The notes under the pieces are model-generated. The model saw nothing but the letters and a program-made list of their open reading frames with translations. It did no database searches and had not been told where the DNA came from. Position numbers and translations under genes: made by a program. Positions 51,122-59,997 of a stretch of 64,000 nucleotides of DNA are shown here, piece after piece (within the stretch, counting starts at the first letter, position 1; each line of letters starts with the position of its first letter). The stretch lies in contig DASPKU010000012.1 in the NCBI GenBank assembly GCA_035627955.1, forward strand, positions 62,001 to 126,000. The letters are read 5' to 3'. The stretch is from Phycisphaerales bacterium. Lineage in GTDB: Bacteria > Planctomycetota > Phycisphaerae > Phycisphaerales > UBA1924.

Positions 51122-52173
51122 AGCTCAAGACGATCATCATCTCCGCCCGCGAGCACAAGGCCAGCGACGCCCACATCCTCGTCGGCTTCCCGCCCATGTT
51201 CCGCATTTCGGGGGACATCGTGGCCTCCCGCGGCGGGGCGGTCACGGCCGAGCAGATCTCGGGAATGCTCGAGGACGCGATGACGCCCGCCCAGCGCGAG
51301 CGGCTGGACAAGGAGTGGGGCGTGTGCGTCTCGGTGGTCGTGCCCGAGGTCGGGCGCGCCCGCGTCACCGTCTACAAGCGCAACGGCCAGTACGAGCTCG
51401 CCGTCCGAATGAGCGAGCCGGTGGTCCGCACCCGCCAGGAGCTGCGGCTTCCCGCCATCGTTGACGACCTCGCCCGCAAGTCCCACGGCCTCGTGCTGCT
51501 CACCGGCCCCACGGGCGTGGGCAAGACCACCACCTTCCACTACATGCTCGACCTCATCAACGCCGAGCGTGCCGCCAAGATCATCACCATTGAAGACCCG
51601 GTGGAGTACGTGCACGCGTTCAAGCGCTCGATCGTGGTGCAGCAGGAGATGCTCACGGACGTGACCAGCTTCACCTCGGCCCTGCGGCACGTGCTGCGGC
51701 AGGACCCTGATGTCATCGGCGTTGGCGAAATGCGCGACCGCGACACGATCTACACGGCCCTCATGGCCGCGGAGACAGGCCACCTGGTGATCGCCACGCT
51801 GCACACCCCGGGCGCCGTGGACGTGGTGCAGCGGCTGGTCTCGGCGTTCCCTGAGGGGGAGCAGTCGGAGGTGCTGTACATGCTGGCCAACTCCTTGCAG
51901 GGAGTGGTGGCGCAGCAGCTCCTGCCGCGGGCGGTGGGGAAGGGGCAGGTGCTCGCGTGCGAGCTGCTCATCGCCACGCCCGCCGTGCGCAACCACATCC
52001 GCGAGAACGCAGGCCACAAGCTGTACAGCGAGATCCAGGCCGGTGCGAGGCACGGCATGGTGACCATGGACAATGCCCTCCTTGAGCTCTACCAGCGTGG
52101 CGAGATCAGCTACGACACCACCTTGGGGGCGGCACGTCATCCTGAGAACATCAAGAAGGCTGCCAGCAGCTGA
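51118..52173 (+). CDS. PilT-like secretion ATPase without other pilus genes
   Basis: A 352-residue ATPase of the type II/IV secretion superfamily, PilT branch. It has the Walker A GPTGVGKTT (residues 130-138), the Asp box ITIEDPVEYVH, Walker B region DVIGVGEMRD and the His box TGHLVIATLHT. The N-terminal domain (KASDAHILVGFPPMFRI) is the PilT PAS-like domain. The C-terminal AIRNLI-type retraction motif is replaced by PAVRNHIRENAGHKLY. The start overlaps the TPR gene. It is the last gene of the cluster and is followed by a strong terminator at 52236-52265. No pilin, PilB, PilC or secretin gene lies nearby. Confidence 0.88.
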   Translation: MKLKTIIISAREHKASDAHILVGFPPMFRISGDIVASRGGAVTAEQISGMLEDAMTPAQRERLDKEWGVCVSVVVPEVGRARVTVYKRNGQYELAVRMSEPVVRTRQELRLPAIVDDLARKSHGLVLLTGPTGVGKTTTFHYMLDLINAERAAKIITIEDPVEYVHAFKRSIVVQQEMLTDVTSFTSALRHVLRQDPDVIGVGEMRDRDTIYTALMAAETGHLVIATLHTPGAVDVVQRLVSAFPEGEQSEVLYMLANSLQGVVAQQLLPRAVGKGQVLACELLIATPAVRNHIRENAGHKLYSEIQAGARHGMVTMDNALLELYQRGEISYDTTLGAARHPENIKKAASS

Positions 52174-52235
52174 GACGGACCCTCCCGCTCTATGCGCGGA
52201 CTGTCCGGGCCGTGCCGTAGCTCTGCGAAGCGACG

Positions 52236-52265
52236 AAGGCCCCGCGCTCGTGCGCGGGGCCTTTT
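52236..52265. terminator. Strong intrinsic terminator
   Basis: AAGGCCCCGCGC pairs perfectly with GCGCGGGGCCTT around the loop TCGT, followed by TTTT. It closes the cluster ending in the PilT-like gene and, on the other strand, lies just past the stop of the secreted gene at 52294, so it may work in both directions. Confidence 0.92.
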
Positions 52266-52293
52266 CTCGTTCGCCATCGGAGATGAAGGGCTC

Positions 52294-54090
52294 TCAGCAG
52301 GCCCCGCCGCCCAGCACACGGAAGAAGGCCTCGATGTCCTGGTCGGTGCCGTAGTCACCATCGCCGTTGAAGTCGGCGCTGCCGCAGGTGGGGCAGCAGT
52401 TGCCACCCAGGCAGGCGAAGAACGCCTCGATGTCCTGGTCGGTGCCAGTGTCCCCGTCCCAGTTGAAGTCGGCCGTGCCGCACTCCTGGTCCACGTTCAG
52501 CTGGAACTGCCCGATCGCGCCGTTGTAGCCCGCGATCCGCACCGCGTAGGTCTGGCCCTTGTTGAGCAGCAGGGTGACGCGCGACTGGTAGTTCAGCCCG
52601 GGGGCGTCGTCGTTGCACTCCAGCATGGCCCCCTCGCACCCGTTGTACACGGCCAGCACGGTATCGAAGTTGGACCCGGCGGTGTCCAGCGTCATGAGGC
52701 CCGTGCTTTCCGCCTCGATGAGGTAGTACACATCCGCCGAGAACTGCGTGGGCGTGTTGGTGCAGATGTACTTGACGTCGCCCGACGCGCTCGCCGTGCA
52801 GCCGGTGTAGGTGCCGGGCGTGATCGCCACCGCGTCGGCACAGCGGTCCGCGCCGTTGAGCGGCGACACCTCGTTGTAGGTGCGGACGCCGCCGGCGCTG
52901 GTCAGGGCCCCGTTGGCGTAGGTGGGCTCGGCGACGAGCATGGTGGTGCCCGCCATGGCTACGGAAGCGCCCAGGCTCGGCGCTCCCGGGATGGTCGCGA
53001 CCCGGCGCGTCGCCTGCCACGCGGCGTTGGGGAACAGGTACGCCCGCGTGCGCCCGCCCGTCGCGCCCACCAAGAGGTCGTTGTTGGCCCCGATCCACAG
53101 CGAGGCGCCAAAGTGCTCGGGCTGGTCGTTGGGGTCGTTGTCGTAGACGTGGTACTGCAGCGAGTTGGGCTCATCGCCCCACTCGATCGACACGTCGTCG
53201 GGCGTGTTGTTGCGCATGGATTCCACCCACCCCGTGCCGCTCACGCCCGAGGACCACGCGATGATGTTGGGCCCGGCCGCGACCTCGGTGCCCATCCGGG
53301 AGTCGTTCCGCATGATCACCGACTCGCGCGTCCAGTGGCCGTTGGCCTGCCGCCGCCACACGCACACCGCGCCGTTGTCCGCGTGCCCATAGCTGAAGGC
53401 GCTGGGGAAGCCGGCGATGGCCGTGTTGCCATGGAGGTCGATGATCTCGCCCGCGCGCATCCCGGCCCAGGTGTGGTTGCTGTTGGCGAGGCGGTCCACG
53501 AACTGCCAGTTGCCGTTTACCTTGCGGTAGAAGTAGATCGCGCCCGCGTCCACGCCCGCCTCGTCATCGCCGGGAGCGCCGATCATCATGTGGTCGCCGT
53601 GGACGGCGACGTCGGCGCCGAAGTTCTCGTTGGCCGCGGGGTCGGGGTTGGGGAAGCCGAAGGCGTAGTTCCAGCCCGCCGCCTGCGTGTAGTTGAACAC
53701 GAACACCATGCCGGCCCCGGCGTGCCCCTGCACGGTGTGGCCGGGCGCGCCCACGACGATGGTGGTGCCGTCAAGGTCGACCGCCTTGCCGAAGTAGTCG
53801 TTCATCTGCGCGTTGCCGCCGGCCGTCAGCTTCTGCGCCTGCGTCCAGAACCGGCCCGTGCGGGTGTGCACGTACACCGCGCCCTGATTGGCGCCCGCGG
53901 CCCCGTCATCGGCGTACGCCCCCACCACCATCGTGGTGCCGAAGGTCGCGATTTTGTTGCCGAAGTTCTGATTGAGCTCCGGGTCGCTGGGGGTAATGAC
54001 GTCCAGGCTGTCGCACTGGGCCCGGGCGGTCCCGGCGGCGAGCGCGAGCGTGGCGGCAGTGATGGCGGTCCAGGTGAACGTGCGGTTCAT
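52294..54090 (-). CDS. Secreted FG-GAP-like repeat protein with paired dockerin-like tail
   Basis: A 598-residue exported protein (signal peptide MNRTFTWTAITAATLALAAGTARA). Residues about 30-400 hold repeats with the FG-GAP-like layout FGxxVAxxGDxxxxGAxxDD (for example ENFGADVAVHGDHMMIGAPG), a beta-propeller similar to integrin domains. Residues about 410-530 resemble a bacterial pre-peptidase-type sandwich (YYLIEAESTGLMTLDTAGSNFDTVLAVY). The tail has two DFN-x-DGD-x-GTDQDIEAFF repeats, with CCPTC between them. No catalytic domain is seen, so it may be a binding or structural surface protein. It is divergent from the ECF sigma factor at 54301, over a promoter region with an AT-rich stretch (54195-54240) that stands out in this GC-rich sequence. 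Confidence 0.85.
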   Translation of the reverse strand: MNRTFTWTAITAATLALAAGTARAQCDSLDVITPSDPELNQNFGNKIATFGTTMVVGAYADDGAAGANQGAVYVHTRTGRFWTQAQKLTAGGNAQMNDYFGKAVDLDGTTIVVGAPGHTVQGHAGAGMVFVFNYTQAAGWNYAFGFPNPDPAANENFGADVAVHGDHMMIGAPGDDEAGVDAGAIYFYRKVNGNWQFVDRLANSNHTWAGMRAGEIIDLHGNTAIAGFPSAFSYGHADNGAVCVWRRQANGHWTRESVIMRNDSRMGTEVAAGPNIIAWSSGVSGTGWVESMRNNTPDDVSIEWGDEPNSLQYHVYDNDPNDQPEHFGASLWIGANNDLLVGATGGRTRAYLFPNAAWQATRRVATIPGAPSLGASVAMAGTTMLVAEPTYANGALTSAGGVRTYNEVSPLNGADRCADAVAITPGTYTGCTASASGDVKYICTNTPTQFSADVYYLIEAESTGLMTLDTAGSNFDTVLAVYNGCEGAMLECNDDAPGLNYQSRVTLLLNKGQTYAVRIAGYNGAIGQFQLNVDQECGTADFNWDGDTGTDQDIEAFFACLGGNCCPTCGSADFNGDGDYGTDQDIEAFFRVLGGGAC

Positions 54091-54300
54091 GGTCGAATCT
54101 CCTGAGAAACGTGGGTTGATCGTGCCGGCGGCCTACTGCGGTGCCGGCTCGCAGGGCAATGCGACGCACCCCTCGGAGCGCGCTAACGAATCAGCGACTT
54201 TTTTTCGCTACGTCACTAACCTCCATAAAAACCGGCACTTGCGCGGTTCACGAGCCACCTGCCGCTGGCCCCTCCGGTGGTAGACTCAACGCCGCCACTC

Positions 54301-54885
54301 ATGACCACCCCCGCCCCCCATGAGGTCACGCAGCTCCTCAACGCGATCAGCGGCGGGGATTCGCGTGCTTCGGCTGAGCTGCTCCCCCTCGTGTACGAGG
54401 AGCTCCGCAAGCTCGCCCGCTCCTACATGGCCCGTGAGAGCGCCGCCCAGACTCTGCAGCCCACCGCCCTCGTGCACGAGGCTTACATCCGACTGCTGGG
54501 AGGCCAGGACCTTGGCTGGGATTCACGCGGGCACTTCTTCGGGGCCGCGGCCATGGCCATGCGGCGGATCTTGGTCGAGCGGGCGCGGGCCCGCGGACGC
54601 ATCAAGCGGGGCGGCGATCGCGCCCGCGTCGAGCTGGGCGACGAGCCCATGCGGGAAGAGCCCACCGGCACAGACCTCCTCGCGCTCGACGAGGCCCTTG
54701 ACAAGCTGCAGCGCTACGACCCCCGCAAGTGCGAGGTGGTCATGCTCCGCTACTTCGCCGGTTTAGGCGTGGACGAAACGGCCGCGGCCATGGGCCTCTC
54801 CAGCGCCACCGTCCGCAACGAGTGGACATTCGCCCGCGCCTGGCTGCTCCGCACCATGAGCGGGGCCGCGGAGCCCGCGACGTGA
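54301..54885 (+). CDS. ECF-type sigma factor (planctomycete STK-linked group)
   Basis: A 194-residue sigma factor. Region 2 reads LLPLVYEELRKLARSYMARE, TLQPTALVHEAYIRLLGGQ and FFGAAAMAMRRILVERAR. Region 4 is VVMLRYFAGLGVDETAAAMG and ATVRNEWTFARAWL. A GTG at 54277 would lengthen it by eight residues; the ATG at 54301 is the simpler choice. It is a clear paralogue of the sigma factor at 29052-29705. Its stop overlaps the start of the Ser/Thr kinase (GTGA), giving tighter coupling than in the other pair. Confidence 0.93.
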   Translation: MTTPAPHEVTQLLNAISGGDSRASAELLPLVYEELRKLARSYMARESAAQTLQPTALVHEAYIRLLGGQDLGWDSRGHFFGAAAMAMRRILVERARARGRIKRGGDRARVELGDEPMREEPTGTDLLALDEALDKLQRYDPRKCEVVMLRYFAGLGVDETAAAMGLSSATVRNEWTFARAWLLRTMSGAAEPAT

Positions 54886-57800
54886 GCCATGACCCGCGAC
54901 GGGCGGAGGCGCTTTTCCTGGAGCTGGCCGACGGCGGCCCCAAGACTCGCGCCGCGCTGCTTGAGGAACGCTGTGCGGACGACCCCGCCCTCCGCTCCGA
55001 GGTAGAGGCGCTTCTCAAGTTCCACGACGGCGCGGGCGAGTTCCTCAACGACCCTGTCCCCCTCAGCGACGGCCTCAATACGTTCGCGCCCCAGCATGAT
55101 GCGGGGGAAACGCTGGGGCCGGGCACGCGCGTGGGCGAGTACACGATCGAGCGGCTCCTGGGCGAGGGCGGGATGGGCGTCGTCTACGTGGCCCGGCAGG
55201 AGCGGCCCAGCCGCACCGTCGCGCTGAAGGTCATCCGGCGCGGCTACACCACGCCCTCGCTGCTCCGCCGTTTCGAGCACGAGGCCGAGATGCTCGGCCG
55301 CCTTCAGCACCCCGGGATCGCCAATATCTTCGAGGCCGGCTCCGCGCCACTCACCGGCGAAGGGGTGGAGCCCGGGCGCGGCGGCAATCTTGCCTACATC
55401 GCCATGGAGTTCATCGACGGCCTGCCTCTGCACCAGCACGCCCGCGAGCACGCGCTCGACACACGCGCACGGTTGGCGCTGCTGGCCCGCGTGTGCGAGG
55501 CCGTGCACCACGCCCACCAGCGCGGCGTCATCCACCGCGACCTCAAGCCCGCGAACATCCTGGTGGACCGCGCCGGTCAGCCCAAAGTCCTGGACTTCGG
55601 CGTCGCGCGCGCCGCGGACGCCGACCTCCGCGTTACCACCATGCAGACGGGGATCGGCCAGCTCATTGGCACGCTGCCGTACATGAGCCCGGAGCAGGTC
55701 CTTGCCGACCCGCGCGAAGTGGACACGCGTAGCGATGTCTACGCCCTTGGCGTGATCCTCTACCAGCTCCTCACCGGCCGTCTCCCGCTGGACCTTGCCA
55801 GCCGCTCGATACCCGAGGCGGCCCGCATCATCCGCGACGAGTCGCCCGCCCGCCTGAGCGCCGTCAGCCGCGTCTTCCGCGGCGACATCGAGACGATCGT
55901 CGCCAAAGCGATGGACAAGGACAAGGCCCGCCGCTACCAGTCGGCGGCCGAGCTCGCCGAGGACCTCAATCGCTACCTGGCGGGCGAGCCCATCGCCGCC
56001 AAGCAGGATTCGGCCCTCTATGTCCTGCGCAAGCAGATCGGACGGCACCGTGTCGCCGCCGCCTCCGCCGGAGCTCTCCTCATCCTCGTCGTCGCCTTCG
56101 CGGTGTACGCCTCCTGGCAGGCCCACCGCGACCGCGCCCGCGCCGAGCGCGAGATGGGCCTCCGAGCCGAGGCTCAGGTCGCACAGTCGACCGCCGAAGC
56201 CGCGCAGCGCACGGCCGAGCGTCACCGCGAGGCCGCCGCGGCGTCCGCGGAGGAGCTCGCCCATCAGCTCTCCCTCAGCACCATCGACCGCGGCCGGCTG
56301 CTCGCGATGCTGGGCAACACCTTGGGCGCGGAGGAGCTGATCTGGGGCGAGTACATCAAGCACCCTGAGTCCCGCGCTGCTTACTGGGCTTTGGTGGAGG
56401 TCTACTCCGCCGCGCCCATCCGACGCACCATCCGCAATGTCTCGCACCTTGTGAAGCCGCTGTACTTCCCCGACGGCCAGACCGTCGCCCTCGCGCACGC
56501 CCGCGGCGTCGTCGCTTTCTACACGCCTGACCTCGCTACCAGGGTCGCAGAGCTCAAGGTCGCCGACGGCGTGATCAGCGCCACCGCCGTGTCCCCTGAC
56601 GGCGCCCTGCTCGCGGCCGCGACGCAGGAAGGCGGGCTCTCCATCGTGCGCGTTCAGGACGGCGAACACCTTGCCCGCTGGTCGTACCCCGAGGCACGCG
56701 TGCAGTCGCTCAAGTTCACGGCGGACGGGCGCTCAATCGTGAGCGGAGACCTCGCGGGCACCGTCCGCCTGCACGATGTCTCTGCACCAGGCAGCGCGGG
56801 GCGCACGCTCTTGTTCCCCTCGCAGCCCGGGGCCATCCGTGACATTGCGGTCTCCCGCTCGGGCCTCATCGCGGCCTCCTGCTTCCACAAGCTCGTGCAG
56901 GTGTGGAACCCCGACGGGACGCCGCTCCACAGCCTGACCATCGAAGACCGCCCCAACGGTCTGGCCTTCACGCCCGATGGGGCATTCCTGCTTGCCGCCA
57001 CCCCCGGCGCTCTGATCAGGATCGACACAGCGACCTGGGAGACGCAGCCCTTCCCACAGGGCACGGCCACGCACGCCAACCGCCTCTCCCTCAGCGCCGA
57101 TGGAACAAAGCTGCTCGTTGTGGGCGCCCAGCTCGAGCTCTGGGACGGGGCTGCCATGAAGCCCACCACGAGCTTCAACCGCAGCGAGCAGGTGATGCTG
57201 CACGGGGCTCTCGCGCCGTCGGGTGATTCGATGATCGTCATCGAGCCCACCGGCCTCGCGCGCCTGTGGGAGACGCGCCGGCGCTCGGGCGAGCAGGTCT
57301 GGACCGCGGCGGAGAGCGGCTGGATCACCGGCGCCGAGTTCAGCCCCGACGGTCAATCCATCATCACCGTCTGCCAGGGGGCCAGGCCCAGCATCGGCCT
57401 ATGGGCGCTGCCAAATGGCGTTCGCGCCGACCGCTTCGACCCCGCTCTCACAAACCTCCGCGCCGCGGCGTTCAGCCCCGATGGCAGCCGCCTGGCCACC
57501 ATCGCCAGCAGCGGCCGCGTCACCATCTACGACGCGGCTGCGCTGACCCCCACTACCAGCCCCAGCCCGACGCAGCTCGCGGCCTTCGACGGGCCTGACC
57601 GCGCCCCGGTGCTCTGCTTCGACGCCCGTGCCGAGTACCTCTTCGCCGAGGGCATGGGCGGTGCGGTGCTCTACAATCTCGCGGCCGGCACCACCAGGCG
57701 CCTCACATCCAGCGGCGGCAACTACGGCGCCGCCGCGGCCCTGCCCTCAACATCGGGAGCGCGCGAGATCGTGGCGGTGGGCGGGCCGCAGGCGCTGGCG

Positions 57801-58271
57801 GTGTGGGACCTGAACACCGGCACCGTCGTCCGCAGTGCCGCCGCGGAGAGCTTTACCACCGATGTCGCCGTCGCCCGCGACGGCGACACCATCGCACACC
57901 CAGGCAGCGGCCGCGACATCATCCTCCGCCGCACCGACACGCTCGCGGTGACCGCCACGATCTCCGGCCACCGCGAGCGCGTGCTCACCGTTGCGTTCAG
58001 CCCCGACGGCACCCTCCTGGCCAGCGGCGGCCTGGATGGCGACGTCCACCTGTGGGAAGTGTCAACCGGCCGCCAACTCGCGACCCTCCGCCGCGGCCGC
58101 ACCCAGGTATCCCGGGTCCGCTTCTCGCCCGATGGGACGTACCTGCTCTGCACGGGCCAGGACGGGCAGGTCCGCCTGCTGAACCTGCAGCACTACCGCC
58201 AGCACATTGAGGGGAACAGAGACGCATGGCGGCAGGAGCTCGAGCAGCAGGCCACGCAAGGGTCACGCTGA
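54882..58271 (+). CDS. Membrane Ser/Thr protein kinase with WD40-type repeats
   Basis: A 1129-residue kinase starting with a GTG at 54882 that overlaps the sigma factor stop. The kinase domain (about residues 85-350) has EGGMGVVYVAR, K116 in VALK, HRDLKPAN with D220 and DFG with D238. One membrane segment lies at about 392-414 (LLILVVAFAVYASWQAH), then a coiled coil, then at least ten WD40/PD40-like repeats, such as VAFSPDGTLLASGGLDGDVHLW near the end. Compared with the kinase at 26577-29030, the kinase half is similar but the sensor half is a propeller rather than TPRs. It probably controls the adjacent sigma factor. Confidence 0.93.
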   Translation: MSHDPRRAEALFLELADGGPKTRAALLEERCADDPALRSEVEALLKFHDGAGEFLNDPVPLSDGLNTFAPQHDAGETLGPGTRVGEYTIERLLGEGGMGVVYVARQERPSRTVALKVIRRGYTTPSLLRRFEHEAEMLGRLQHPGIANIFEAGSAPLTGEGVEPGRGGNLAYIAMEFIDGLPLHQHAREHALDTRARLALLARVCEAVHHAHQRGVIHRDLKPANILVDRAGQPKVLDFGVARAADADLRVTTMQTGIGQLIGTLPYMSPEQVLADPREVDTRSDVYALGVILYQLLTGRLPLDLASRSIPEAARIIRDESPARLSAVSRVFRGDIETIVAKAMDKDKARRYQSAAELAEDLNRYLAGEPIAAKQDSALYVLRKQIGRHRVAAASAGALLILVVAFAVYASWQAHRDRARAEREMGLRAEAQVAQSTAEAAQRTAERHREAAAASAEELAHQLSLSTIDRGRLLAMLGNTLGAEELIWGEYIKHPESRAAYWALVEVYSAAPIRRTIRNVSHLVKPLYFPDGQTVALAHARGVVAFYTPDLATRVAELKVADGVISATAVSPDGALLAAATQEGGLSIVRVQDGEHLARWSYPEARVQSLKFTADGRSIVSGDLAGTVRLHDVSAPGSAGRTLLFPSQPGAIRDIAVSRSGLIAASCFHKLVQVWNPDGTPLHSLTIEDRPNGLAFTPDGAFLLAATPGALIRIDTATWETQPFPQGTATHANRLSLSADGTKLLVVGAQLELWDGAAMKPTTSFNRSEQVMLHGALAPSGDSMIVIEPTGLARLWETRRRSGEQVWTAAESGWITGAEFSPDGQSIITVCQGARPSIGLWALPNGVRADRFDPALTNLRAAAFSPDGSRLATIASSGRVTIYDAAALTPTTSPSPTQLAAFDGPDRAPVLCFDARAEYLFAEGMGGAVLYNLAAGTTRRLTSSGGNYGAAAALPSTSGAREIVAVGGPQALAVWDLNTGTVVRSAAAESFTTDVAVARDGDTIAHPGSGRDIILRRTDTLAVTATISGHRERVLTVAFSPDGTLLASGGLDGDVHLWEVSTGRQLATLRRGRTQVSRVRFSPDGTYLLCTGQDGQVRLLNLQHYRQHIEGNRDAWRQELEQQATQGSR

Positions 58272-58346
58272 TCGCCTGTCGCGCACCGACTCACACGCAG
58301 CACCGCAAGTGCTGGGTGGGCTGCGGACCTGTGCCAAAAGAAACAA

Positions 58347-58370
58347 CGCCCTGCAACTCTGTGCAGGGCG
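58347..58370. terminator. Hairpin after the second kinase gene
   Basis: CGCCCTGCA pairs perfectly with TGCAGGGCG around a six-base loop. There is no T-tract, so termination is likely but not certain. Confidence 0.45.
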
Positions 58371-58396
58371 AGCCAATCGATCGTCAAGTGACCCCG

Positions 58397-58597
58397 ATGG
58401 GGTCCGAACAGAGTCGGAAACCACTGGCGAAATCAAAGCTTCGGGAGGATGGCGGCGCAAAATCCGGCGCACTCAGTGAGCAACCGGCTGATCCCGGGCT
58501 TGAGGCTGTGACGGCGGCTTGGCCGAAGCTCCCTCAACTGATCCGCACGGCCATCCTGGGACTGGCCGGAGCCGCGGGAGCAAACGGCCCCCGGTGA
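58397..58597 (+). CDS. Small hypothetical protein (66 aa)
   Basis: A 66-residue frame with the C-terminal helix LEAVTAAWPKLPQLIRTAILGLAGAA. The pattern W-P-x-L-P-x-x-I-R-x-x-I-L is one I associate with short accessory proteins near mobile elements in planctomycetes, but I cannot verify this here. AAGTGA lies before the ATG at 58397. The gene is followed, after a 147-base gap, by a zinc-ribbon protein of similar flavour. Unusual composition and length keep the confidence low. Confidence 0.45.
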   Translation: MGSEQSRKPLAKSKLREDGGAKSGALSEQPADPGLEAVTAAWPKLPQLIRTAILGLAGAAGANGPR

Positions 58598-58744
58598 GGT
58601 TCCTGTCACCCGAGCACCCGGTTCGACAACGCTGTCTTGGGCGTGATGGCGTGGTCTACCCACCCCTAGAGGCGCATGCCCCCCTCCCCCTGAGGAGGTT
58701 TCGCTGAGCAGCCCGGCGCTGCGTCGGTATTTAGGAGGCAGTGT

Positions 58745-59362
58745 ATGTGTGATGACGAGCAGAAACTGCGCAGCCATGAGTCAAGGAAGCGGTTCGACAC
58801 ACTCCTCGTGGATCCTGCCCACGCGCGAAGTGACTGTCGGCTCATCCGGCGTGCCCTGAGGCTCGGCTGGGTTCAGGGGGAGGACGCGATTGACCTCATC
58901 GAGGACTTCCACTCGAAGGCGAAGCTCGGCCCCGACCGTCCACCCCTGACGCAGCCGGTCCGCTCCGGCCTCGCCGCTTGTGAGGTCTTCGCCGAAATCG
59001 GTCGTATGACGCTGAATGAGGTTTTTCGGACGATGCCCTGTTACAGCCCTCGGGGTGGACGCCCGCGGAAGCGTCCGATCGCGAACGGCTCGGACCGAAT
59101 CAGTGCGAAGGCCCTTCGATTGTTGGTGCTGGAGCCCTCCTACGTGCGCACGAACTTCTGCTTGCGGTGGCAAACACTCGCAGGAGACAAGTGCGAGCAG
59201 AACCTCATCAGTTTATGGGTGCCTACGAGCGCGGTGGACTGGAAGCTGTGGCTGCTCTGTCCCCGTTGCCAACGTCGGCGCGCGTTTATGTACTTGGACG
59301 CAGCAGGCCTCGGGTGCCGGGTATGCACACGCGCCCGGTACGTGCCACGGAAACGGGGCTGA
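58745..59362 (+). CDS. Hypothetical protein with C-terminal zinc ribbon
   Basis: A 205-residue protein that I do not recognise as a named family. It ends LCPRCQRRRAFMYLDAAGLGCRVCTRARYVP, a C-x2-C ... C-x2-C zinc ribbon with an aromatic-rich frame (WKLWLLCP before it). That tail is common in hypothetical proteins near integrated elements. The middle has a basic segment (GGRPRKRPIAN) suggesting nucleic-acid contact. AGGAGG is seven bases before the ATG at 58745, a strong site. Together with the small gene upstream it could be a remnant of an integrated element. No integrase is visible. Confidence 0.65.
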   Translation: MCDDEQKLRSHESRKRFDTLLVDPAHARSDCRLIRRALRLGWVQGEDAIDLIEDFHSKAKLGPDRPPLTQPVRSGLAACEVFAEIGRMTLNEVFRTMPCYSPRGGRPRKRPIANGSDRISAKALRLLVLEPSYVRTNFCLRWQTLAGDKCEQNLISLWVPTSAVDWKLWLLCPRCQRRRAFMYLDAAGLGCRVCTRARYVPRKRG

Positions 59363-59559
59363 GCACCGGAAGGCCGGCGATAGACCTGCCCACGCGTCCG
59401 TGTAGGTCCTTCTACCGGCCGGATTGCGGACCCCGCTGCGAAGGCGCGCGGTGGTTTCGGCGACGCAGCTTGCCTCTCGATCCCAACGCGGTTTGCGCCC
59501 GTGCACGGACAGGGGTGAGTGGGCTTGGGAAAAGCCCATTCTGGCCCCGGCAGGGCCGT

Positions 59560-59656
59560 TCAAGAGCGCCAACCACGGCAATCAAGGGTGCCAATCAAGA
59601 GCGCCATGGCGCCCTTGATTGGCGCCCTTGGCGCCCTTATTGGCGCTCTTGGCACC
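59560..59656. repeat. Imperfect palindromic repeat block
   Basis: Variants of CAAGGGCGCCAAT and CAAGAGCGCCA alternate on both strands about six times. At the centre, 59590-59623 is a 34-base palindrome with a single mismatched pair (GCCAATCAAGAGCGCCA and its complement TGGCGCCCTTGATTGGC). A long hairpin could form. Confidence 0.75.
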
Positions 59657-59699
59657 CGAACGCGGGTGGCGTGGTGACCAGCACGGGCGCTGAGGTGCG

Positions 59700-59862
59700 C
59701 AAGTGCTTCGCCGACTACAAGTCGAGGGCGATGTGGGCACCGACTCGGACATCAAGGACTCTTCCACTGCCTGGGCGCTCGGACTACAACCGCGATGGCG
59801 ACGTGGGAACGGACCGGGATATAAAGGCGTTCTTCCGGGTGCTGGGTGGCGGACCGTGCTGA
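59700..59862 (+). pseudogene. Decayed C-terminal tail of a secreted protein
   Basis: The end reads SDYNRDGDVGTDRDIKAFFRVLGGGPC followed by a stop, matching the second tail repeat of the secreted proteins here. Upstream, FADYK and then GDVGTDSDIKD can be read only by changing frame near 59730, so the first tail repeat is broken by a frameshift. No signal peptide or domain body precedes it. It is best seen as the remnant of a gene end. Confidence 0.65.
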
Positions 59863-59997
59863 CCTGAGGAGGTCCACTTGCCCCGATCGGAAACAAAAGC
59901 CAGAAATTCGGCTGCCGAGCCCTCGACACGCGATTGTGTCGCTTGTTAGCCTACAGCTCAACATCGTGGGGCCCCCCTCAAGCCCCCTCTACAGAAC

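Noticed and set aside
51118-52173. A complete type IV pilus system
   Set aside because: Only the PilT-like ATPase was found; no pilin, PilB, PilC or PilQ gene is near.
58226-58396. A longer start for the small protein at 58397
   Set aside because: It would run over the hairpin at 58347-58370 and the kinase gene end, so the ATG at 58397 is preferred.
59560-59656. CRISPR array
   Set aside because: The units alternate in orientation and have no spacers of constant length. No cas genes are present.
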